From Herbaspirillum sp. SJZ107 (GTDB lineage: Bacteria; Pseudomonadota; Gammaproteobacteria; Burkholderiales; Burkholderiaceae_D): a stretch of DNA of 64,000 bases. The notes beneath the pieces are model-generated. The model had not been told where the DNA came from, made no database searches, and worked only from the letters and a program-made list of their open reading frames with translations. The DNA lies in contig NZ_VFNH01000005.1 in the NCBI RefSeq assembly GCF_006715485.1, forward strand, positions 310,001-374,000. The letters are read 5' to 3'. The position numbers were made by a program, and so were the translations under genes. Positions within the stretch are counted from its first letter, which is position 1. Every line of letters starts with the position of its first letter. Below, in pieces: positions 51,738 to 60,706 of the stretch.

Positions 51738-52763
51738 TTAAGCGGCAATCGCATCCTCGGTCGAATGCGCGGGCCGGTATTGTAACCGCTCCCCGTACCG
51801 ATGTTGTGATTTGAAAAATTCATCGACGGCGGCCAGCTGGTCGGCGGTCGATTCCAGCAGGTTCATGCGCTGGCGGAATTCCTCGCCACCCGGCAAATCC
51901 TCGACATACCAGCCGATATGCTTGCGCGCGGTGCGCACGCCCAGGTATTCGCCATAGAACGCGTAGTGGGCCGGCAGGTGCTCGTTCATCAGTTCACGCA
52001 CTTCGTCGACCCGTGGCGCCGGCAGCAGCGCGCCGGTGCGCAGGTAATGATCGACTTCGCGGCAGATCCACGGGCGGCCCTGGGCGGCGCGGCCGATCAT
52101 CACGGCATCGGCGCCGGTGTAGTCGAGCACGAATTTCGCCTTTTCCGGGCTGGTGATGTCGCCGTTGGCCACCACCGGAATCGACACCGCCGCCTTCACC
52201 GCTGCGATGGTGTCGTATTCGGCATCGCCCTTGTAGCCGTCGGCACGGGTGCGGCCGTGCAGGGTCAGCATCGCGATGCCGGCCTGCTCGGCCATGCGGG
52301 CGATGGTCAGGGCGTTCTTGTTTTCGCGATCCCAGCCGGTACGGAACTTCAGCGTGACCGGCACGTCGACCGCGTTCACCACGGCGTCGAGGATGCGCTG
52401 TACCAAGTCTTCGTGCTGCAGCAGGGCCGAGCCGCACCAGTTGTTGCACACCTTCTTGACCGGGCAGCCCATGTTGATGTCGATGATCTGGGCGCCGCGC
52501 TCGACGTTGAACCGGGCGCAATCGGCCAGGTCCTGCGGATCGGCGCCGGCGATCTGCACCGCCTTCGGCTCCATCTCGCCGGCGTGGTCGGTGCGGCGCG
52601 CGCTCTTTTCGCTGGCCCACAGGCGCGGGTTCGAGGCCGCCATCTCCGACACCGCATAGCCGGCGCCGAGTTGCTTGCACAGCTGGCGGAACGGACGGTC
52701 GGTCACGCCGGCCATCGGGGCGACGAAGACATTGTTGCGAAGGAGATAAGGACCAATTTGCAC
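51738..52763 (-). CDS. dusB: tRNA-dihydrouridine synthase B
   Basis: FMN enzyme reducing uridine to dihydrouridine in the tRNA D-loop. The 341-residue protein has the TIM-barrel signatures NNVFVAPMAGVTDRPFRQLC, NMGCPVKKV with the catalytic Cys in NNWCGSALL, and FMN-phosphate loop GADAVMIGRAAQGRPW. The GTG at 52763 is preferred over a TTG five codons upstream because it yields the family start (M)QIGPYLLRNN. Neither start has a clear Shine-Dalgarno. It heads the dusB-fis-purH cluster. Confidence 0.95.
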   Translation of the reverse strand: MQIGPYLLRNNVFVAPMAGVTDRPFRQLCKQLGAGYAVSEMAASNPRLWASEKSARRTDHAGEMEPKAVQIAGADPQDLADCARFNVERGAQIIDINMGCPVKKVCNNWCGSALLQHEDLVQRILDAVVNAVDVPVTLKFRTGWDRENKNALTIARMAEQAGIAMLTLHGRTRADGYKGDAEYDTIAAVKAAVSIPVVANGDITSPEKAKFVLDYTGADAVMIGRAAQGRPWICREVDHYLRTGALLPAPRVDEVRELMNEHLPAHYAFYGEYLGVRTARKHIGWYVEDLPGGEEFRQRMNLLESTADQLAAVDEFFKSQHRYGERLQYRPAHSTEDAIAA

Positions 52764-52912
52764 GGCAGAAAACCACAAGCGTCGACGGGAACTCGCTATT
52801 TTACCCGAAGCTCTGCCTAATTTCTCAGCACATTTTTTTGGCGGATTGTTGCGTACGCGATATAAATCGCTTGCAAAACCGGCCGCGTCTCTAATAACGG
52901 CGTGGATGGGCT

Positions 52913-53578
52913 TCAGGTCAGCTCATCCAGCACCGCCGGCCGCAAATGCTCGACCTCGCCCCAGCTGGTCGAGCGCAACACCCCCTCCTCCAGCACGAAC
53001 CGGTTGACGCTCGCATTGAACACCTTGAAATCGCGCGGCGTCTCCAGCGGCAGCCCGCGCGCCAGCCGGTAGGCGCACTCGAGCACGCCGCCATGCGCCA
53101 CCAGCGCGATCGTTTTGCCGGAATGCTCAGCCCCCAGCGCCAGGATGGCGGCAGTAGCGCGCTCGAAAAAGGCGCGGAAGGTTTCGCCGCAATTCGCGCC
53201 CGGCGGCAGTTCGGCATCGACGTCGCGTGCCTGCCAGGCCGCGAACTCGCGTGGGTAACGCGCTTCGATCTCGGCATACAGCAAGCCCTCGAAACCGCCG
53301 TAGCAGCGTTCGCGCAAGCCGGGATCGATGTGCAGCGGCATGCCGCGCAGGCCGGCGATCGCCTGCGCGGTCTGGCGTGCGCGCATCAGATCGCTGGAGA
53401 CGAGGACGTCGAGCGGCTCGGTTGCCAGCGCCGCCGCCAGCAGCCGCGCCTGGCGTTCGCCTTCGGGATTCAGCGGAATGTCGAGATGGCCCTGCAGCCG
53501 GCGCTCGGCGTTCCATGCGGTTTCGCCGTGCCGGATCAGGAGGATGGTGGTGGGTGCGGTAGTCGGCAATAGGTGCAT
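52913..53578 (-). CDS. Histidine phosphatase family protein
   Basis: A 221-residue phosphatase with the RHG motif LLIRHGETAWNAERRLQGHL (His near 17 as phospho-acceptor), phosphate-pocket SSDLMRARQTAQ and the second His in VAHGGVLECAYR. Similar in form to GpmB/CobC-type proteins; the substrate is unknown, and no cobalamin or glycolysis genes are nearby. It lies 8 bp after the PEBP-like gene and is probably co-transcribed with it. ATG 53578 fits the motif position. Confidence 0.88.
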   Translation of the reverse strand: MHLLPTTAPTTILLIRHGETAWNAERRLQGHLDIPLNPEGERQARLLAAALATEPLDVLVSSDLMRARQTAQAIAGLRGMPLHIDPGLRERCYGGFEGLLYAEIEARYPREFAAWQARDVDAELPPGANCGETFRAFFERATAAILALGAEHSGKTIALVAHGGVLECAYRLARGLPLETPRDFKVFNASVNRFVLEEGVLRSTSWGEVEHLRPAVLDELT

Positions 53579-53586
53579 CGGATGGA

Positions 53587-54255
53587 TTATTCTTGGGGCA
53601 GGATGGCCGCAATCTCGGGATTCAATGAATACACGCCGAAGATGCTGGCCTCGTCGAGGATGTGGCCCTTGATCGCCAGGCGCGCTTCCTTGCCGGTGAA
53701 GCGGCCGTCGAGCGGCAGGCGCGGGATGTCGAGCGCATACAGGGTGAGCACGTAGGTGTGCGCGCGCTCGTCGTTCCAGGGCGGGCATGGACCGTCGTAG
53801 CCATAGTATTCGCCGGCCATGTCGGGGTCGCTCGCGAACCAGCCGGTGTAGTCGTTGACGCCATGGCGCAGCTGGTGCTCGGTGCCGTTCTTGATCGTGA
53901 ACGGCACCAGCGGGCCGCTCTTGCCGCCGGGCGTGACCATGTCCGAGAACAGGCCTTCGGCGAAGGCATGCAGGCTGACCGGGATGTCGACCAGGGCCCA
54001 ATGATAGAAGTCGGTGCGCGGCAGCGCGTCGGCCACCACGCGGCCTTCCTGGTTGACGTCGGTGCCGACGGTGGGCACGTCCAGGTCGTGGCACAGCAGC
54101 ACCAGCGACTCGGTGCCGGCCGGGACGTCGTCCCAGGCGACGTGCGGGCTGCGGTTGCTCGACAGCCTGATGTGGCTGGCGGGATCGATGGCGGCAAACG
54201 CGCAGCGCGATGGAATCGTGCCGCCTTCGGTAAAGGAATCACTCCAGATCTTCAT
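53587..54255 (-). CDS. YbhB/YbcL-family (PEBP) Raf kinase inhibitor-like protein
   Basis: A 222-residue phosphatidylethanolamine-binding-type protein, somewhat longer than the usual 160-180. Conserved features are SPHVAWDDVPAGTESLVLLC, the HDLDVP ligand-site segment and FYHWALVDIPVSLHAFAEGL. The DGPCPPWNDERAHTYVLTLY motif closes the pocket. It has no signal peptide. The family function is unknown in bacteria. Confidence 0.9.
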   Translation of the reverse strand: MKIWSDSFTEGGTIPSRCAFAAIDPASHIRLSSNRSPHVAWDDVPAGTESLVLLCHDLDVPTVGTDVNQEGRVVADALPRTDFYHWALVDIPVSLHAFAEGLFSDMVTPGGKSGPLVPFTIKNGTEHQLRHGVNDYTGWFASDPDMAGEYYGYDGPCPPWNDERAHTYVLTLYALDIPRLPLDGRFTGKEARLAIKGHILDEASIFGVYSLNPEIAAILPQE

Positions 54256-54329
54256 TGTCGCCCCCTGCTCGCTCTCCGCTGGCCGCGTTCCTCTTATTGA
54301 CTACGGCGGCCCGCCCTGGTTTCAAGTTT

Positions 54330-54788
54330 TCAAGCCGATGTCCTGGGTGGATCAATCCGAAGCCAGAAGGTCACCGGTCCGTCGTTGGTGAGCGTTACCT
54401 GCATGTCGGCGCCGAACTGGCCTGTCTCGACGATAGCGTGGCGTGCGCGCGCCTGGCGCACGGCATGGTCGAACAGGCGCCGCCCGTCCGCCGGCGCCGC
54501 GGCCGGCGAAAACGAGGGGCGCGTGCCGGAGCGGGTATCGGCCGCCAGCGTGAACTGGGGCACCAGCAACAGGCCGCCTTCGACATCGGCCACGCTGCGG
54601 TTCATCTTGCCGGCCTCGTCCGAAAACACGCGGTAGCCCAGCAGCTTGCCCAGCAGCGCATCGGCTTCGCGCTCGGTGTCGCCCTTTTCGGCGCACACCA
54701 GCACCATCAGGCCGTGGCCAATGGCGCCGATGACGGCACCGTCGACGCTGACGCTGGCGGCACTGACGCGCTGGAGCAGGCCGATCAT
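54330..54788 (-). CDS. dtd: D-aminoacyl-tRNA deacylase
   Basis: Removes D-amino acids (and Gly) mis-attached to tRNA. The 152-residue protein has the N-terminal MIGLLQRVSAASVSVDGAVI, the active-site LVPQFTLAADTRSGTRPSF and the cross-subunit GPVTFWL in place of the Gly-cisPro region (TNDGPVTFWL). ATG 54788 overlaps the tyrS stop as ATGA, so it is translated with tyrS, a common pairing. Confidence 0.95.
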   Translation of the reverse strand: MIGLLQRVSAASVSVDGAVIGAIGHGLMVLVCAEKGDTEREADALLGKLLGYRVFSDEAGKMNRSVADVEGGLLLVPQFTLAADTRSGTRPSFSPAAAPADGRRLFDHAVRQARARHAIVETGQFGADMQVTLTNDGPVTFWLRIDPPRTSA

Positions 54789-56062
54789 GCCGCGCCGAGG
54801 ATCACGCGCGCGAACTTGCGCTTGCCGACCTGCAGCACGAAGGTACCGGCCTGGACCTGCAAACCCTTGTCCGACACCACCGTGCCGTCGATGCGCACGC
54901 CGCCCTGGTCGATCATGCGCATGGCTTCCGACGACGAGGCGCACAGGTTGGTCTGGCGCAGCAGTTGCGGCAGCCCCAGCGGCGCACCGCCGACACTGAC
55001 TTCCGGCACGTCGTCCGGGATGCCGCCTTTCGAGCGGTTGACGAAGTCGGCCAGCGCATCCTCGGCCGCCTGCTGCGAGTGGAAGCGCGCCACGATTTCC
55101 TGGGCCAGTGCCACCTTGGCGTCGCGCGGGTTCTTGCCGCCCTCGACCTCGGCGCGCAGCGCGGCCAGGTCCTGGATCGAGCGGAACGACAGCAGCTCGT
55201 AGTACTTCCACATCATGACGTCGGAAATGCTCATCAGCTTGCCGAACATGGTGTTGGCCGGCTCAGTGATGCCGATGTAGTTGTTCTTCGACTTCGACAT
55301 CTTGTCAACGCCATCCAGGCCTTCCAGCAACGGCATGGTCAGGACGCACTGCTGCTCCTGTCCGTAGTCTTTCTGCAACTCACGGCCGACGAGGAGGTTG
55401 AATTTCTGATCCGTTCCACCTAGCTCAAGGTCTGATTTCAAAGCCACTGAATCATAACCTTGCATCAGCGGGTAAAGGAACTCATGCACCGCGATCGGGG
55501 TCCCACTCTTGTAGCGTTTGGTGAAGTCGTCGCGCTCCATCATGCGCGCCACGGTGTAGCGCGAGGCCAGCTGGATCATGCCGCGCGCGCCGAGCGGGTC
55601 GCACCACTCGGAGTTGTAGCGGATTTCGGTGCGGGCCGGGTCGAGCACGAGGGAAGCCTGCTTGAAATAGGTCATCGCATTGGCTTCGACCTGCTCCTTG
55701 GTCAGCGGCGGACGGGTGGCATTGCGGCCCGACGGATCGCCGATCATCGAGGTGAAGTCGCCGATCAGGAAAATCACCTGGTGACCCAGGTCTTGCAACT
55801 GGCGCATCTTGTTCAGCACGACAGTGTGGCCAAGGTGCAAATCGGGGGCGGTCGGATCCAGGCCCAGCTTGATGCGCAGCGGGGTGCCGGTTTTTTCGGA
55901 GCGTGCCAGTTTCTGGGCGAATTCGCTTTCGATCAGCAGCTCGTCGACGCCGCGCTTGGTAATGGCAAGGGCTTCCTGGACCGCGTCGCTGAGAGGAAGA
56001 AGCGCAGGGCTGGCAGCAGATGTTGTTGTTTTGGCATTACCAGAAAGCTCTTGGGAAGTCAT
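54785..56062 (-). CDS. tyrS: Tyrosyl-tRNA synthetase
   Basis: Class I synthetase charging tRNA-Tyr. The 425-residue protein has HLGH (76-79) in LGLDPTAPDLHLGHTVVL, KMSKS near residue 250 and a C-terminal S4 RNA-binding domain (RIDGTVVSDKGLQVQAGTFV). The motif context and length place it in the TyrZ-like branch. It is divergent from the M23 peptidase gene and overlaps dtd. Confidence 0.97.
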   Translation of the reverse strand: MTSQELSGNAKTTTSAASPALLPLSDAVQEALAITKRGVDELLIESEFAQKLARSEKTGTPLRIKLGLDPTAPDLHLGHTVVLNKMRQLQDLGHQVIFLIGDFTSMIGDPSGRNATRPPLTKEQVEANAMTYFKQASLVLDPARTEIRYNSEWCDPLGARGMIQLASRYTVARMMERDDFTKRYKSGTPIAVHEFLYPLMQGYDSVALKSDLELGGTDQKFNLLVGRELQKDYGQEQQCVLTMPLLEGLDGVDKMSKSKNNYIGITEPANTMFGKLMSISDVMMWKYYELLSFRSIQDLAALRAEVEGGKNPRDAKVALAQEIVARFHSQQAAEDALADFVNRSKGGIPDDVPEVSVGGAPLGLPQLLRQTNLCASSSEAMRMIDQGGVRIDGTVVSDKGLQVQAGTFVLQVGKRKFARVILGAA

Positions 56063-56113
56063 ATATTTCGTGTAGGAATTTGGCTAAAACGGTTGTAGGA
56101 CGCCGTATTTTGA

Positions 56114-56119
56114 TATAAT
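56114..56119 (+). promoter_or_regulatory. Candidate -10 element for the M23 peptidase gene
   Basis: Perfect TATAAT at 56114-56119, 113 bp before the ATG at 56232. The best -35 (TTGTAG, 56093-56098) is at only 15-bp spacing, so the assignment is tentative. Confidence 0.35.
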
Positions 56120-56231
56120 TCGCGATCCCGTCAATCTTGCCGCATGAAAAGTTTCAAAGACGACTAGACTAAGAAAAACAATAAAAGAGAGTTGGGCTTG
56201 GACCTTGAAGCGGTAAATTTTAACTGATTGC

Positions 56232-57596
56232 ATGAATCCAATACAGAAAATCACCGGTAAGCTCTGGTTCGGCCTGGTCAACACCAGCCGTAAAACCCGT
56301 ATCGTCGCCGGCGGCGCCACTGCCCTGGCCCTGGCTGCCTTCGGTGCGACCGCAGTTGCGCCGATCTCCCAGGACCCGGCCGACATGCCGACCAAGTCGG
56401 TTGCGGAAGACCTCCAGCTGCCCAACCTCTCCGACCAGATCGCTGCCCTGCAACAGAACGAGCAGCAATTCATCCACGAAGAACGCATCCGTGCCGGCGA
56501 CTCCCTCGGCTCCGTGTTCACCCGCCTCGGCATCGAAGACCAGCAAGCCCAGGCCTTCGTGCGCAAGGACAAGCTGGCACGCAGCATCCTCAGCCTGAAG
56601 ACCGGCAAGCGCATCCAGGCGGAAACCGACGAGAACGGCCTGCTGCTGACCCTGCGCGCCACGATCGCCGTCGGCAAGGACAGCTTCAACACCGTCACCA
56701 TCACCCGCAAGGGCGAACAATTCGTCTCGGCCAAGACTCCGGCCGAACTCGAGCGCCGCGTCGAAATGCGTTCGCGCGAAATCACCAACGGTTCGCTGTA
56801 CTCCGCTACCGACGCCAACGTCGACGGCGGCCAGATCCCGGACCAGGTGGTCAACCAGATCGTCGAGATGTTCTCGACCAACATCGACTTCCGCGGCGAC
56901 CTCAAGAAGGGCGATCGTTTCAACGTCGTCTATGAAAACTTCTACCAGGACGGCGAACTGGTCCGCACCGGCCGCGTGCTGGCCGGCGAGTTCATCAACC
57001 GCGGTGTCGCCTACCAGTCGGTCTGGTACGAAGACCCGGTCACCCACCAGGGCGGTTACTACAGCCTGGACGGCAAGGCGCTGAAAAAAGCCTTCCTCAA
57101 GTCCCCGGTCGCCTTCACCCGCATCTCGTCGGGCTTCTCGATGCGCGTGCACCCGGTCTTCAACGTCTGGAAAGCGCACAAGGGCATCGACATGGCTGCC
57201 CCGATGGGCACCCCGATCCGCGCCTCCGGCGACGGCACCGTCGACTTCGCCGGCACCTCGAACGGCTACGGCAACCTGGTCGTCCTGAAGCACTGGTCGA
57301 ACTACAGCACCGCCTACGGCCACATGAGCCGTTTCGCCAGCGGCCTGCGCCGCGGCCAGCAGATCCACCAGGGCGACATCATCGGCTACGTCGGCGCCAC
57401 CGGCTGGGCCACCGGCCCGCACCTGCACTATGAATTCCGCATCGGTGGCCAGGCAGTCGATCCGATGGGCCTGAAGAACCTGCAGCAACAGCCGCTGACC
57501 ACCGGCGAACTGTCGCGCTTCAAGATGGCTGCCGCCGACATGTCGCACCGCTTCTCGCTGCTGACCCCGGCCGGCAACACGATGGCTGCACGCTGA
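56232..57596 (+). CDS. M23-family peptidoglycan endopeptidase (MepM-like)
   Basis: Membrane-anchored murein DD-endopeptidase of 454 residues. An N-terminal anchor helix (about 25-45) precedes an OapA/LysM-like domain (about 80-200). The LytM zinc site has H316, D320 (KAHKGID) and H399 of PHLHYEF, with H397 preceding. The context RVHPVF and GYGNLVVLKHWSNY is standard. It splits crosslinks to allow wall growth. It lies between tyrS and anmK, a conserved arrangement that links wall cleavage with recycling. Confidence 0.93.
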   Translation: MNPIQKITGKLWFGLVNTSRKTRIVAGGATALALAAFGATAVAPISQDPADMPTKSVAEDLQLPNLSDQIAALQQNEQQFIHEERIRAGDSLGSVFTRLGIEDQQAQAFVRKDKLARSILSLKTGKRIQAETDENGLLLTLRATIAVGKDSFNTVTITRKGEQFVSAKTPAELERRVEMRSREITNGSLYSATDANVDGGQIPDQVVNQIVEMFSTNIDFRGDLKKGDRFNVVYENFYQDGELVRTGRVLAGEFINRGVAYQSVWYEDPVTHQGGYYSLDGKALKKAFLKSPVAFTRISSGFSMRVHPVFNVWKAHKGIDMAAPMGTPIRASGDGTVDFAGTSNGYGNLVVLKHWSNYSTAYGHMSRFASGLRRGQQIHQGDIIGYVGATGWATGPHLHYEFRIGGQAVDPMGLKNLQQQPLTTGELSRFKMAAADMSHRFSLLTPAGNTMAAR

Positions 57597-57627
57597 TCGT
57601 CAGCGGCTAACGAGCTGAAACAAGGGA

Positions 57628-57664
57628 GCGCCTTGCACTGCTGACAGTGCAAGGCGCTTTTGCT
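57628..57664 (+). terminator. Intrinsic terminator after the M23 peptidase gene
   Basis: Perfect 13-bp stem GCGCCTTGCACTG/CAGTGCAAGGCGC (57628-57640 with 57645-57657), loop CTGA, then TTTTGC. Confidence 0.9.
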
Positions 57665-57714
57665 TTGGACCGCCAGCTTGTACCCTCTATTTATATATTA
57701 GACGAGACCGCATC

Positions 57715-58818
57715 ATGGCCGCCTCTTCCCTCTACATCGGACTGATGTCCGGCACCAGCCTGGACGGCGTCGACGGCGTGCTGGCCGATTTCCACGGCCG
57801 CGGCATCCGAACGCTCCAGGCCGCCTTCACACCCTTCCCGCCCGCGCTGCGCGCCGAACTCATGGCGCTGCAGGCAGCCAGCCACAACGAACTCGAACGC
57901 GAGGCACTCGCCGCGAATGCGCTGGCGCGCTGCTACGCCGATTGCGTGCAGCAACTCGTCGCCCTGGCGCCGGGACCGGTGCGCGCCGTCGCCGTGCACG
58001 GCCAGACCATCCGCCACCGTCCGGAACGCGGCTTTACGCGCCAGACCAACAACCCGGCACTGCTGGCCGAGCTGACCGGCCTCGACGTCATCGCCGACTT
58101 CCGCTCGCGCGACGTCGCCGCCGGCGGCCAGGGCGCACCGCTGGTGCCGGCCTTCCACGAAGCGCGCTTCGGCAAGCGTAACCAAGTGCGCGTGGTGGTG
58201 AATATCGGCGGCATCGGCAACATCAGCGTGCTGCACGGCGACGGCCGGGTCAGCGGCTTCGACACCGGCCCGGGCAATGTGCTGATGGACTTGTGGATCG
58301 CGCGCCACCGGGGCCAGGCCTACGACGCCGACGGCGCCTGGGCGGCGACCGGGTCGGTCAACGATGCGCTGCTCGCAAGCCTGCTGGACGAGCCCTATTT
58401 CCGCCAGCCACCGCCCAAGTCGACCGGGCGCGACCTGTTCCATGGAGAATGGCTCGACGCCAAGCTGGCCATGTACCCGGGCCTGGCGCCGGCCGACGTA
58501 CAGGCCACGCTGACGCGGCTGACGGCGGTGTCGATCGCGCAGGCGATCCGGGAAGCCATCCGCCATTGGGCGCCGGCAGCCGTGTATGTGTGCGGCGGCG
58601 GCGCCTACAACGGCGTGCTGCTGGACGGGATCCGGCAAGCACTGGGCGGCGCCATCCCGGTCGAATCGACGGACACGCTGGGCGTGGCGCCGAACCGGGT
58701 CGAGGCGCTCGCCTTTGCCTGGCTGGGCTACCGTTTCATGCGGCGCCAGCCGGGCAACTTGCCGGCCGTGACCGGCGCGGCGGGCTTGCGGGTGCTGGGG
58801 GCGCTGTATCCCGCTTAG
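57715..58818 (+). CDS. anmK: Anhydro-N-acetylmuramic acid kinase
   Basis: Phosphorylates and opens 1,6-anhydroMurNAc released from cell-wall turnover, feeding MurNAc-6-P recycling. The 367-residue protein has the ATP-binding GLMSGTSLDGVDGVLADF, the HGQTIRH substrate motif, NIGGIGNISVL and GFDTGPGNVLMD. ATG 57715 gives the conserved start. Its own terminator-separated unit lies right after the M23 peptidase gene. Confidence 0.95.
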   Translation: MAASSLYIGLMSGTSLDGVDGVLADFHGRGIRTLQAAFTPFPPALRAELMALQAASHNELEREALAANALARCYADCVQQLVALAPGPVRAVAVHGQTIRHRPERGFTRQTNNPALLAELTGLDVIADFRSRDVAAGGQGAPLVPAFHEARFGKRNQVRVVVNIGGIGNISVLHGDGRVSGFDTGPGNVLMDLWIARHRGQAYDADGAWAATGSVNDALLASLLDEPYFRQPPPKSTGRDLFHGEWLDAKLAMYPGLAPADVQATLTRLTAVSIAQAIREAIRHWAPAAVYVCGGGAYNGVLLDGIRQALGGAIPVESTDTLGVAPNRVEALAFAWLGYRFMRRQPGNLPAVTGAAGLRVLGALYPA

Positions 58819-58919
58819 CGCAGGCTGATGGCGACCCGCGCGCCTGCAACTTCCCGATTGCGGTTCAATCAGCCTCGTGCCATTCCTGGCACCCGTTGAC
58901 TGGTTCGGTGGAGGGCGTG

Positions 58920-60062
58920 ATGGCGGGATGGATCGAGCAACTGGCGGGCGCACTGGTGATCCTTTGCACCCTCCTCGACATTTTTCTCACTGCCCTGTAC
59001 GCCAAGATCGGCGCGCACGGCGCCAGCCGTGCCGGCGCCGGCATCATCAGCCTGCGGGTCGCGCGCGCGACCTGGTGGCTATTCCGGCACATCACAGGCC
59101 GCCTGCCGGTCAACCGCGACGCCGCCTGGTCGTTTTGCGGGGCGGTGACCGTGGTCTGCCTGGTGCTGGTGTGGTCGGCGCTGCTGGCGCTCGGCGCGGC
59201 CCTGATGCTCCACCCGGCGCTCGGCGAAGGCGTGCGTTCGAGCAGCAGCCCGCATGTGCGCGACTTTCTCTCGGCCCTGTACGTCGGCGGCTCCAGCCTG
59301 TCGATCGCTTCCAGCAGCGACTTTTATCCGCAGACGGGCTTTTATCGCCTGCTGTACCTCGTCAACGCACTGATCGGCACGGCCAGTATCTCGGTGACGA
59401 TCACCTATGTCCTGCAGATCTATAGCGCAGTACTGCAGCGCAATGCCCTCGGCCTGAGCCTGTACGTGATGACAAAAAGCACGGCCGACCCCGCCGTGCT
59501 GCTTTGCGGCCTGGGGCCGCAAGGCCGGTTCGACGCCGGTTATACCATCGTGGCCAACCTCGGCTCCCAGCTGACAGCCGTCAAGGAGGCGCACCACCTG
59601 TATCCCCTGCTGTTCTTTTACCGGCCCTACCAGCCGGCCAACTCGATCCCGCAGATCGCCTTCATCGCACTCGATATGGTCGCGCTGCTGCGCAGCGCGC
59701 TCAACGACGACGAATACCGCTGGCTCAAGGAATCGGCTGCGGTGGAGAACCTTGGCGGCATGGCGTCAATCCTGGTCAGGACCCTGGAAGGCACCTTTCT
59801 CCCCGGCGCCGCACCGGATACCCACGACGGCGAGGCGCAGGCGGGCCAGCCCGATGCGTGGGACGCGCGCTACCGGGCGGCGCTGCGCCAGCTCGAACAG
59901 GCAGGCATCCGCGTACGCGCCGACCGGGACGCCGGCGCCCAGCAGTACGCACGGATGCGCCAGGCATGGCATCCCTACGTCGAGCGCCTGGCACGCTACA
60001 TGGACTACGACATGGCGGTGATCGACCCGGCCACCGCCAGCGCATGCAATGTCCGGAAATGA
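58920..60062 (+). CDS. Two-pore-type ion channel-like membrane protein with a degenerate selectivity filter
   Basis: A 380-residue membrane protein. Helices at about 8-28 and 70-95, a pore helix FLSALYVGGSSLSIA (116-130), then an outer helix LLYLVNALIGTASISVTITY (144-163). The layout matches bacterial K+-channel-like proteins. The filter position reads SIASSSDFYP (128-137) where a K+ channel would read T-I/V-G-Y-G-D-x-x-P, so the GYG is replaced by A-S-S. The cytosolic 200 residues (about 175-380) are unassigned. It may be non-selective, non-conducting, or a channel-derived sensor. ATG 58920 is chosen because the upstream frame extension lies inside anmK. Confidence 0.7.
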   Translation: MAGWIEQLAGALVILCTLLDIFLTALYAKIGAHGASRAGAGIISLRVARATWWLFRHITGRLPVNRDAAWSFCGAVTVVCLVLVWSALLALGAALMLHPALGEGVRSSSSPHVRDFLSALYVGGSSLSIASSSDFYPQTGFYRLLYLVNALIGTASISVTITYVLQIYSAVLQRNALGLSLYVMTKSTADPAVLLCGLGPQGRFDAGYTIVANLGSQLTAVKEAHHLYPLLFFYRPYQPANSIPQIAFIALDMVALLRSALNDDEYRWLKESAAVENLGGMASILVRTLEGTFLPGAAPDTHDGEAQAGQPDAWDARYRAALRQLEQAGIRVRADRDAGAQQYARMRQAWHPYVERLARYMDYDMAVIDPATASACNVRK

Positions 60063-60148
60063 TCGAAACCGGTCCGCCGGCGAGCAGCGCGCAGCATGCC
60101 CCACGGGGAAAATAGGGCTCTATACTTCACCAGAGAAGGAAAGCGCCC

Positions 60149-60706
60149 ATGAAAACATGTCTGATTGTGATCGATGTCCAGGAATCGTTCCGCCACCGCC
60201 CTTATTTCACCGAAAACGGCTTTGAGGCCTATCTGCAGGCCCAGAATGCCTTGATTGCCGGCTGCGACGAGCGCGCCATCCCCATCGTCCGCGTCCTGCA
60301 CAGCGACGGCCCGGCGCAGGCGGATAATCCGTTCGCGCTCGAGTCCGGCCACGTGGTGCCGATGCGCGGCCTGCGCGCATTCGCCCCGGCCACCAGCTTC
60401 CTGAAGCGCCGCCACAGCGCGCTGGTGGGGACGGGACTCGAGGTCTGGCTCACCGGACAGGGTATCGGGCGCCTGATCGTCAGCGGCATCCGCACCGAGC
60501 AGTGCTGCGAGACGACGACGCGCCATGCGTCCGATCTCGGCTGGCATATCGATTTCGTCACCGATGCCACCCATACCTTCGACATGCGCCAGCCGGATGG
60601 CAGCCCCTTGCGCGCGGCCGACATCAAGTCGCGCACGGCCACGGTCCTGAGCGGGCGTTTCGCCACCTTGTGCACGGTGCAACAAGCCCTGGCGCGGGCC
60701 GCATGA
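60149..60706 (+). CDS. Isochorismatase-family cysteine hydrolase
   Basis: A 185-residue cytosolic hydrolase. The catalytic triad is D9 (LIVIDVQESF), K86 (TSFLKRRHSAL) and C119 (SGIRTEQCCETTTRHA). Family members hydrolyse amides such as nicotinamide, N-carbamoyl compounds or isochorismate; the substrate is not evident. The stop overlaps the start of a GlxA-type regulator (ATGA), a pairing that suggests the regulator senses a related metabolite and controls this operon. Confidence 0.88.
   Translation: MKTCLIVIDVQESFRHRPYFTENGFEAYLQAQNALIAGCDERAIPIVRVLHSDGPAQADNPFALESGHVVPMRGLRAFAPATSFLKRRHSALVGTGLEVWLTGQGIGRLIVSGIRTEQCCETTTRHASDLGWHIDFVTDATHTFDMRQPDGSPLRAADIKSRTATVLSGRFATLCTVQQALARAA

Noticed and set aside
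52913..54094. A single long gene of 393 codons covering both the histidine phosphatase and the PEBP-like region
   Set aside because: The upstream half is Arg/Pro-rich and lies antiphase to the PEBP-like gene at 53587-54255; the phosphatase starts at the ATG at 53578.
58293..58919. Long upstream extension of the channel-like gene
   Set aside because: It lies entirely inside anmK in another frame and gives Arg/Pro-rich sequence typical of an off-frame translation.
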